From: Cytophagales bacterium
GTDB taxonomy: Bacteria; Bacteroidota; Bacteroidia; Cytophagales; Cyclobacteriaceae
NCBI GenBank assembly: GCA_003537495.1
Contig: DPSB01000047.1
Coordinates: 1-8,158, forward strand
DNA length: 8,158 bases
Reading direction: 5' to 3'
The position numbers were made by a program, and so were the translations under genes. The first letter of the stretch is position 1; each line of letters begins with the position of its first letter. The notes beneath the pieces are model-generated. The model saw only the letters and a list, made by a program, of their open reading frames with translations. It ran no database searches and had not been told where the DNA came from. This document shows, piece by piece, positions 1-5,045 of the stretch.

Positions 1-1256
1 TGGTGCATGGTGGCCTCCACAATAATTACTGCACCATCTACAATCAATCCAAAATCGATCGCACCCAAACTCATCAAATTGCCAGACACCCCGAAAACAT
101 GCATAAGTGAAACAGCAAAGAGCATGGCCAATGGAATAACAGAAGCCACCACCAAACCCGCCCGGAGATTACCAAGGAAAAGCACCAGTACCACAATGAC
201 AATAACGGCCCCTTCAATCAGGTTTTTTTCAACTGTTCCAATAGCTCTGCCAACCAGCTTACTTCGATCCAGGAATGTGTCAATCTCAAGTCCTTCAGGA
301 AGGTTTTTTTGAATTTGAGCGATGCGCTCCTTTACGCGATTAACCACCGCGTTCGAATTTTCTCCCTTCAACATGAGCACTATCGCGCCCACCACTTCAC
401 CTTCATTGTTGTAGGTCATGGCACCAAACCGATTGGCATAACCAAATCCAATTGATGCAATGTCGCGAACCAGAACGGGTATGCCGGTGCTGGTGTTCTT
501 CACCACTATTTTGCCAATGTCTTCCAGTGAACCCACAAGGCCTTCGCTTCGGATGAACCATGCATTCGGTTTTTTATCGATGTATGCACCGCCCGTGTTC
601 TGATTATTTTTTTTCAGTGCCGCGAACACTTCTCCAATGCTTAAATCGTAACTGCGCAACTTATCCGGATCGAGTGCTATCTCGTATTGTTTTAAATAGC
701 CACCAAAGCTGGCAACATCAGCCACACCCGGTGTGCCCAATAGTTGTCTTCGCACAATCCAATCCTGAATGGTGCGTAAGTCTGTTGGCGAATACTTACC
801 CTCAAAGCCAGGCTTAGTGTGTATCACGTAGTGATAGATTTCTCCAAGACCTGTAGTGATAGGTGCTAACGTAGGTTCACCCAGGCCTTTCGGTATCTGG
901 GCCTCGGCTTCTTTAAGTTTTTCGCCTACCTGCTGCCGTGCCCAATACACATCTACATTGTCTTTAAATACAATTGTGATAACTGAAATCCCGGAGCGCG
1001 AGATGGAACGCTTTTCAATAACATTGGCAATATTACTTAGCGCAAGTTCTATGGGTGCTGTAATAAATTGTTCTACTTCTTGCGCTCCCAGTGTAGGGGC
1101 TTGAGTAATCACCTGCACCTGGTTATTGGTTATATCGGGTACGGCATCAATAGGGAGTTGAGTTAAAGAGTAAGAACCCCACGCTATCAGGACCAATGTG
1201 AAAAAGCCAATGACCAGCTTATGCTTTATGGAGTAATGAATGATTTTATCTAACAT
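1..1256 (-). CDS. czcA: CzcA-family heavy-metal RND efflux pump, N-terminal part (cut by window edge)
   Basis: Reverse-strand open frame of 418 codons with no stop before the window edge; start ATG at 1256-1254, protein begins MLDKIIHYSIKHKLVIG. This is the inner-membrane, proton-driven pump of a tripartite RND system that expels divalent metal cations. Visible: first membrane helix at about residues 12-32; family motif around PIDAVPDITNNQVQV (about 38-52); a long periplasmic porter region; then helices from about 335. Helix 4 carries DFGLIVDGAVIIVEA with D401, D407 and E414, matching the essential CzcA proton-relay residues D402, D408 and E415. The DFG-x3-DGA-x3-VE pattern is that of the Co/Zn/Cd-type (HME1/2) pumps rather than the Cu/Ag CusA type (known family rule; the substrate is inferred). 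The usual VEN is VEA here. Family members are about 1040 aa, or about 1450 when fused to a TolC-like part; which applies cannot be seen. The small Cys-rich gene upstream is on the same strand. Confidence 0.93.
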   Translation of the reverse strand, partial: MLDKIIHYSIKHKLVIGFFTLVLIAWGSYSLTQLPIDAVPDITNNQVQVITQAPTLGAQEVEQFITAPIELALSNIANVIEKRSISRSGISVITIVFKDNVDVYWARQQVGEKLKEAEAQIPKGLGEPTLAPITTGLGEIYHYVIHTKPGFEGKYSPTDLRTIQDWIVRRQLLGTPGVADVASFGGYLKQYEIALDPDKLRSYDLSIGEVFAALKKNNQNTGGAYIDKKPNAWFIRSEGLVGSLEDIGKIVVKNTSTGIPVLVRDIASIGFGYANRFGAMTYNNEGEVVGAIVLMLKGENSNAVVNRVKERIAQIQKNLPEGLEIDTFLDRSKLVGRAIGTVEKNLIEGAVIVIVVLVLFLGNLRAGLVVASVIPLAMLFAVSLMHVFGVSGNLMSLGAIDFGLIVDGAVIIVEATMH

Positions 1257-1422
1257 AACATGTTGTTAATAAGTAAGTCCAGGTAGGACGGATACATTCT
1301 CAAAGAATCCGTGAACACACAGAACTTAGTTCGTTGTTTGCTTTGCACATGAGCGCAAAAATCTATGAATTATTAATGAATGAAGTGAATGACCATCAGG
1401 CCATTCCTAGAGAAGAATGTAA
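1257..1422. other. Intergenic stretch between the small Cys-rich gene and czcA
   Basis: 166 bp with no convincing gene and no clear -7 box on the minus strand before czcA, so czcA is probably transcribed from the promoter upstream of the small Cys-rich gene. The stretch contains a bulged hairpin (listed separately) and, on the plus strand, the first half of a 45-codon open frame (1349-1486) that runs antisense into the neighbouring gene and is judged most likely chance. Confidence 0.5.
1288..1312. other. Bulged inverted repeat upstream of czcA
   Basis: ACGG (1288-1291) pairs with CCGT (1309-1312). Inside it ATTCT (1296-1300) pairs with AGAAT (1304-1308) across a CAA loop, leaving a 4-nt bulge on one side. 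That gives nine base pairs in the probable leader between the small Cys-rich gene and czcA. There is no following T-run, so it is not a standard terminator. It could be an RNA processing or stability element, a protein site, or chance. Confidence 0.2.
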
Positions 1423-1746
1423 TCAGGATAGTTTGGGCGGCTGCCAGATCGCCTTTGCATCATTGAGCAAAGGTCTTTCAAAGTAAAGAGTTACCAGCTT
1501 GGTGTTATGGTCAAGTGTAGCAAGTGAAATGTCTGTGGTGTAGTTTAATTGGATATGGGCTGCACAGCAGGAGCATATGCAGAACGGAGTGCAAAAATCC
1601 TGTTCCTCATTACTGTGATTATGCGTGCAGCATTCAACAAAGGTGATTCCTGCTTTCCGCTCATCCACACATGTTTCCCTATCGCTGCACGGGTAAACCG
1701 CCAGAAAGAGGAGATAGCATGCAATGATGAAGCGAATCAATTTCAT
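1423..1746 (-). CDS. Small Cys/His-rich exported protein, DUF6660-like, next to a metal pump
   Basis: 107-residue protein; I chose ATG at 1746-1744 (MKLIRFIIACYLL). The frame extends ten codons further to a TTG at 1776, but that extension would span a -7 promoter box. Residues 1-20 form a hydrophobic segment ending in YPC, suggesting a signal peptide, a single helix or possibly a lipoprotein. The body is rich in possible metal ligands: C26, C39, C40, H42, H44 and the tight cluster C52-x3-C56-x-C58-x-C60-C61. The C-terminus ends IWQPPKLS. This layout (short, leader, Cys cluster, WQPPKL end, directly upstream of a CzcA/CusA pump) matches my recollection of Bacteroidota DUF6660 proteins; it was not searched. 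A periplasmic metal-binding or metal-sensing accessory role for the pump is inferred from the cysteines and position. The biochemical function is unknown. Confidence 0.8.
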   Translation of the reverse strand: MKLIRFIIACYLLFLAVYPCSDRETCVDERKAGITFVECCTHNHSNEEQDFCTPFCICSCCAAHIQLNYTTDISLATLDHNTKLVTLYFERPLLNDAKAIWQPPKLS

Positions 1747-1750
1747 AGTA

Positions 1751-1758
1751 CAAAAATA
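1751..1758 (-). promoter_or_regulatory. Bacteroidota-type -7 box (TATTTTTG) before the small Cys-rich gene
   Basis: On the minus strand TATTTTTG fits the TAnnTTTG -7 consensus of the Bacteroidota housekeeping sigma factor and ends 4 nt before the ATG at 1746. Transcription would begin at or just before the start codon, giving a leaderless or nearly leaderless mRNA. Candidate -33 TTG elements lie at spacings of 15 and 26 nt, neither ideal (17-23 expected). Upstream at 1781-1788 is the 8-bp palindrome GTTGCAAC, a possible but unproven regulator half-site pair. Confidence 0.5.
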
Positions 1759-1842
1759 GGTTAAATAATGATGCAATTGGGTTGCAACTGAGTAAACGAC
1801 AAAAGAAACGACCTAAATATTAAAATTGTACGGGTTTTCTAG

Positions 1843-1872
1843 TTAAATTTTTAGCAACTGGAATTTAAAAAT
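1843..1872. terminator. AT-only inverted repeats downstream of acr3; weak terminator candidate
   Basis: Two overlapping perfect 7-bp inverted repeats, TTAAATT (1843-1849) with AATTTAA (1862-1868), and ATTTTTA (1847-1853) with TAAAAAT (1866-1872). They sit in the gap of about 180 bp between the acr3 stop and the start of the small Cys-rich gene. The stems lack G-C pairs, so intrinsic termination would be weak. Nothing else convincing is seen in 1777-1956. Confidence 0.2.
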
Positions 1873-1956
1873 AGGACGAAAAACCAAAACGGAAACTAGT
1901 GGCCTTACTTGAATTCTATTATTCAGGTATGAATTGTCAAAAGCTTTCCATAAAGT

Positions 1957-2997
1957 CTATTCCGTTGAGTACATTCTTTTCTTAAACCAGAAAGCGAGAT
2001 TGACAAGCAATATCAAAGCCGGCACTTCAATGAGTGGCCCGATAACTCCTGCAAATGCTTGGCCTGAATTAATACCGAATACACCAACCGCAACTGCAAT
2101 GGCTAATTCGAAATTATTCCCTGTTGCCGTAAATGATACCGAAGCATTTTCTTCATAGTTGGCTCCCAATTTCTTTGATAGAATAAAGCTAAGCACAAAC
2201 ATGATGAGGAAGTAGATTACTAATGGAATAGCAATGCGAACAATATCAAAAGGAATATCCACAATCATCTTTCCTTTGAAACTGAACATAATCACGATGG
2301 TAAAAAGTAATGCAATCAACGTCAGTGGACTTATTTTAGGAATAACATTCTTTACATACCACTCTTCACCTTTTGCTTTCTTGAAGAAATAGCGAGTCAG
2401 AAATCCTGCGATGAAGGGAACACCTAAATATAAAAAGACACTTTCTGCCACATCACCCATGCTTACATCAACTACCGATCCTTCTATTCCGAAGTAAGGA
2501 GGTAATACCGTGATGAACAACCAGGCAAACAGACTGTAAAACAAAACCTGAAAAATGCTATTCAGTGCGACTAATCCCGCAGCATATTCCTTATCACCTT
2601 TGGCCAGGTCGTTCCATACAAGTACCATTGCAATGCAACGAGCAATACCTATGAGAATAAGACCAATCATGTATTCGGGCTTATCTCTAAGAAAAATGAT
2701 CGATAATACAGACATCAATATCGGGCCGATAATCCAGTTAAGAATTAGTGATAGGCTAATCACTTTTACATTCTTGAACACTTTTCCCAAATGCTCATAG
2801 CGTACTTTCGCCAAGGGAGGATACATCATAATAATAAGACCCGCAGCAATTAATAGATTGGTGGTTCCGTATTGAAAGGGTTTCATCATTTCTTCCACGG
2901 GTAAAAAGTTACCCAGGCCAACGCCTAAAAGCATAGCCAGAAAAATCCAAAGCGTAAGGTAGCGATCTAAAAATCCAAGTTTTTTTTGATTACTCAT
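1957..2997 (-). CDS. acr3: Arsenite efflux permease Acr3
   Basis: 346 residues, the normal length for bacterial Acr3, with about ten hydrophobic helices. It exports trivalent arsenite across the inner membrane using the proton gradient (family knowledge). Diagnostic motifs are present: [10 protein letters not shown] with C121 in the fourth helix, equivalent to the conserved cysteine required for arsenite transport; the [16 protein letters not shown] stretch (about 289-304); and [10 protein letters not shown] with E324, the conserved glutamate of a late helix. The N-terminus [14 protein letters not shown] is typical of the family. It is the last gene of arsR-trxB-arsC-acr3, beginning 11 nt after the arsC stop, so it should be co-transcribed and de-repressed with them. 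The ATG at 2997 gives the expected N-terminus; no Shine-Dalgarno is seen. The sequence looks intact. Confidence 0.96.
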   Translation of the reverse strand: MSNQKKLGFLDRYLTLWIFLAMLLGVGLGNFLPVEEMMKPFQYGTTNLLIAAGLIIMMYPPLAKVRYEHLGKVFKNVKVISLSLILNWIIGPILMSVLSIIFLRDKPEYMIGLILIGIARCIAMVLVWNDLAKGDKEYAAGLVALNSIFQVLFYSLFAWLFITVLPPYFGIEGSVVDVSMGDVAESVFLYLGVPFIAGFLTRYFFKKAKGEEWYVKNVIPKISPLTLIALLFTIVIMFSFKGKMIVDIPFDIVRIAIPLVIYFLIMFVLSFILSKKLGANYEENASVSFTATGNNFELAIAVAVGVFGINSGQAFAGVIGPLIEVPALILLVNLAFWFKKRMYSTE

Positions 2998-3008
2998 TAT
3001 GTAAAATG

Positions 3009-3650
3009 TTAAGCGTTAACCTTTGAAAAGGCAAATAGTATTTCTCTTCCGATTTCATGCACTCTTTCTGAATACTTGGCAGCTTCCAACGGGGTTCCGT
3101 CAAATTCTTTTGGGTCGTTGTAGGTCAACGCCACTCTGCCCGATGCGCCTAATACCAACGGACAATTCTCATCGGCATGTGAGCACGTCATAATCGCAGC
3201 GAAGTCTTTGTTGTGGTTAAATGGATCGTCATACTTTTTTGAAAAGGCAATTACTGGTTCTGCACCGTCAGCAAAGCGAACTTCATACCTTGGGTTTTCG
3301 CCTTCTTTCGTCATCTTAATTGAGAAACCGGCTTCTTGCATAGCCTTTACTGCGCGAGGATTGAAAGCGGTTGCCTCCGTTCCACCGGAATAACAAAATA
3401 CGTTTGGCACGAGATAGTAGTGGGCTGCTGCTTGCGCCCATATCTGAGATAGGTGACTTCTTCGGGAATTGTGCGTACAGATAAAATTCAAATACACATT
3501 CTGGCCTGCCTTTACTTTCTTCTCAACAAATTGTACCAACTGTTGCAATAGCTCTTTGCGTTCGGCTGGAATGGAATCAAACTCTTTGGTAAGCTTTTCT
3601 ACTGTCGGTGTTAGAGAGGAAAGCAAGGTTGCGTGTTTTGTTGTAGACAT
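3009..3650 (-). CDS. arsC: Thioredoxin-type arsenate reductase ArsC (LMW-phosphatase fold)
   Basis: 213 residues. It reduces arsenate to arsenite in the cytoplasm for export by the adjacent Acr3. The phosphatase loop is C58-THNSR-R64-S65 (C-x5-R). Further on, C156-SHADEN-C163 keeps the exact C-x6-C spacing of the S. aureus pI258 ArsC pair C82/C89, followed by an Asp-Pro at D179-P180 matching its DP. In that class the nucleophilic Cys, then the two redox Cys, pass the disulfide outward to thioredoxin, so this enzyme should be thioredoxin-coupled; the neighbouring thioredoxin reductase gene supports this. It is longer than the classic 131-aa ArsC: about 48 extra N-terminal residues, probably helical ([19 protein letters not shown] region), and a longer middle section (about 110-150). 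The classic CTGNSCRS loop has R63 in place of its second Cys. The alternative, a protein tyrosine phosphatase, is made unlikely by the triad and operon. Starts 15 nt after trxB. Confidence 0.93.
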   Translation of the reverse strand: MSTTKHATLLSSLTPTVEKLTKEFDSIPAERKELLQQLVQFVEKKVKAGQNVYLNFICTHNSRRSHLSQIWAQAAAHYYLVPNVFCYSGGTEATAFNPRAVKAMQEAGFSIKMTKEGENPRYEVRFADGAEPVIAFSKKYDDPFNHNKDFAAIMTCSHADENCPLVLGASGRVALTYNDPKEFDGTPLEAAKYSERVHEIGREILFAFSKVNA

Positions 3651-3665
3651 GATATTGATATAGGA

Positions 3666-4610
3666 TTAGTTGGTTAATACTTCTGTTTCCTTTGCAGCCA
3701 GGAATCGTTCTGCTTCCAATGCTGCCATACATCCGGTACCTGCGGCTGTAATGGCTTGCCTGAAATGTTTGTCTTGCACATCGCCACACGCAAAAACACC
3801 TTCAATGTTGGTTTTGGTTGAGCCAGGAGTTGTAACGATGTAGCCTTGCTCATCCAGCTTTATATAGTCTTTGAAAATATCGGAGTTGGGTTTATGACCG
3901 ATGGCTACGAAGAATCCCTCAATAGGAATCTCAGTTTTCTCACCCGTCACGTTATTTTTTAATCGCACACCTGTCACTACGGTATCTCCTAAAATTTCAT
4001 CCGTCTCCGAGTTCCAGTGTATAACAATGTTGGCTGTTTTCTTCACACGCTCCTGCATGATCTTGGATGCACGCATCTGGTCTTTGCGCACAATCATGTG
4101 TACTTTGGTGGTAAGCTTGGAAAGATACAAGGCTTCTTCGCAAGCGGTATCACCAGCACCAACAATGGCCACATCTTTTCCTCTATAAAAGAATCCATCA
4201 CACACGGCACATGCCGAGACACCGCCACCATTCAATCTCTTTTCGGATGGAATGCCCAACCACTTGGCCGATGCGCCCGTGGAAATGATTACTGTTTCTG
4301 CTAGCACTTCTTTTGTTTCATCAATTACTACTTTCAATGGATAGGTTGAGAAATCAACAGAGGTGGCTATGCCCATGCGAATGTCTGTGCCGAATCGCTC
4401 CGCCTGTTTCTTTAAATCCTCCATCATCTGTGGCCCCATAATACCATCGGGGTAGCCAGGGAAGTTTTCAACATCATTGGTAGTCATTAATTGTCCACCG
4501 GGTTCCAGGCCAGTGTACATCACTGGTTTCAGATTCGCACGGGCAGCATAAATCGCAGCCGTATATCCCGCAGGGCCAGAGCCAATGATGAGTGTTTGAA
4601 TCGTTTCCAT
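3666..4610 (-). CDS. trxB: Thioredoxin reductase (NADPH, FAD) in the arsenic operon
   Basis: 314 residues, the usual length for low-molecular-weight bacterial thioredoxin reductase. It passes electrons from NADPH through FAD and a redox disulfide to thioredoxin. Visible: FAD-binding GSGPAGY at residues 10-16; the active-site C134-AV-C137 followed by DGFFYRGKDV; a second dinucleotide motif GAGDTACEEA (151-160) with R175 and R180 as NADPH-phosphate contacts; and the C-terminal FAD motif GVFACGDVQD plus RQAITAAGTG (271-293). Placed between arsR and arsC it most likely recycles the thioredoxin that reduces ArsC, the role described for arsT in some actinobacterial ars clusters (known); whether it is also the cell's only TrxB cannot be judged from here. 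No thioredoxin gene lies in the window. A copy of the probable ArsR operator sits 5 nt before its ATG. No Shine-Dalgarno. Confidence 0.94.
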   Translation of the reverse strand: METIQTLIIGSGPAGYTAAIYAARANLKPVMYTGLEPGGQLMTTNDVENFPGYPDGIMGPQMMEDLKKQAERFGTDIRMGIATSVDFSTYPLKVVIDETKEVLAETVIISTGASAKWLGIPSEKRLNGGGVSACAVCDGFFYRGKDVAIVGAGDTACEEALYLSKLTTKVHMIVRKDQMRASKIMQERVKKTANIVIHWNSETDEILGDTVVTGVRLKNNVTGEKTEIPIEGFFVAIGHKPNSDIFKDYIKLDEQGYIVTTPGSTKTNIEGVFACGDVQDKHFRQAITAAGTGCMAALEAERFLAAKETEVLTN

Positions 4611-4615
4611 ATATG

Positions 4616-4638
4616 TTATATTGTAATATTACGTTATG
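4616..4638 (-). promoter_or_regulatory. Probable ArsR operator, copy 2 (before trxB)
   Basis: The core at 4618-4637 reads, on the minus strand, ATAACGTAATATTACAATAT: an imperfect 20-bp palindrome (8 of 10 pairs) with the perfect centre GTAATATTAC. Over 23 bp it differs from the copy at the arsR start at only two positions. It ends 5 nt before the trxB ATG, inside the 44-nt arsR-trxB gap. A second operator here would let ArsR control trxB-arsC-acr3 through an internal promoter or as a roadblock. I see no well-formed promoter of its own (TAATATTA at the -7 position is poor). Confidence 0.7.
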
Positions 4639-4654
4639 ATGGGGCAAAAAAATT

Positions 4655-4984
4655 TCAGCAGCAGTCGTTCTTTTTTACATATTTGGTAAACAGGTTCACA
4701 AAAATGTCTTTCGCTTCTTCCCACACCTGTTCATCAATGCAGTAATTCACCTTCGGGCCTTCTACCTCTCCTTTAATAATACCGATACGCTTTAGTTCTT
4801 TCAGGTGTTGGGTGATGGTGGATTGCGAAAGTGGAAGTTCGTTCACCAAGTCGTTGCAAATACAGGTCTCATTACTGAGCAGATACTCAATAATGGCAAC
4901 CCTTGCAGGATGGTCAAATGCCTTGGCAAGGTTTGCTACCCTGTTTTGGCGTTTTTTGAAGAGTTCTGATTTGGTTATTCCCAT
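4655..4984 (-). CDS. arsR: ArsR/SmtB-family arsenite-responsive repressor
   Basis: 109 residues, typical for the family, first gene of the operon. It is a winged helix-turn-helix dimer expected to bind operator DNA until arsenite binds its cysteines. Residues 15-38 (RVANLAKAFDHPARVAIIEYLL) are the usual dimer and first-helix region; LPLSQSTITQHLKELKRIGII (about 50-70) is the helix-turn-helix; GEVEGPKVNYCI (72-83) is the wing. The classic ELCVCDL metal loop appears as ETCICNDL with C41 and C43, keeping C-x-C, and L46 stands where the third E. coli cysteine would be. Other cysteines are C82 in the wing and a C-terminal pair C108-C109, so an arsenite site may use CxC, the CC tail, or both. Its own start codon lies within the operator, implying autoregulation. 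A sensor of another metal is possible, but the operon makes arsenic by far the best call. Confidence 0.95.
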   Translation of the reverse strand: MGITKSELFKKRQNRVANLAKAFDHPARVAIIEYLLSNETCICNDLVNELPLSQSTITQHLKELKRIGIIKGEVEGPKVNYCIDEQVWEEAKDIFVNLFTKYVKKNDCC

Positions 4985-5004
4985 AACGCAATATTACGAT
5001 ATAA
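4982..5004 (-). promoter_or_regulatory. Probable ArsR operator, copy 1 (over the arsR start)
   Basis: The core at 4983-5002 reads ATAACGCAATATTACGATAT on the plus strand, an imperfect palindrome with 8 of 10 base pairs matching across the centre. It covers the arsR start codon (4984-4982) and the -7 box (4996-4989), so a bound repressor would block the polymerase directly. The 23-bp element recurs before trxB in the opposite orientation with two changes. Confidence 0.75.
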
Positions 5005-5019
5005 GAATTTCCTGTGCAA
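4989..5019 (-). promoter_or_regulatory. Promoter of the ars operon
   Basis: On the minus strand a -33 TTG (5019-5017), a 20-nt spacer and a -7 box TAATATTG (4996-4989) match the Bacteroidota pattern TTG-N17-23-TAnnTTTG with one mismatch. The -7 box ends 4 nt before the arsR ATG, predicting a leaderless or very short-leader transcript. The box lies within the operator. Confidence 0.55.
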
Positions 5020-5045
5020 TACGTTTGAAAATTAAAACTGTTGCG

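Noticed and set aside
7..312. Open frame on the plus strand over the czcA region (also 560-817 and 856-1104)
   Set aside because: These lie antisense to the clear CzcA frame, which has strong family motifs throughout; the plus-strand translations are low-complexity or motif-free.
1747..1776. Ten-codon upstream extension of the small Cys-rich protein to a TTG start
   Set aside because: It would run through the TATTTTTG -7 box, and the ATG at 1746 begins a normal signal-like segment.
1912..1937. CTTGAAT / ATTCAGG hairpin just after the acr3 stop as a terminator
   Set aside because: One mismatch in a 7-bp AT-rich stem and no T-run on the acr3 strand; too weak to call.
3577..3789. 70-codon minus-strand frame bridging trxB and arsC
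   Set aside because: It lies out of frame over the 3' end of trxB and the 5' end of arsC, both well supported; no recognisable motif.
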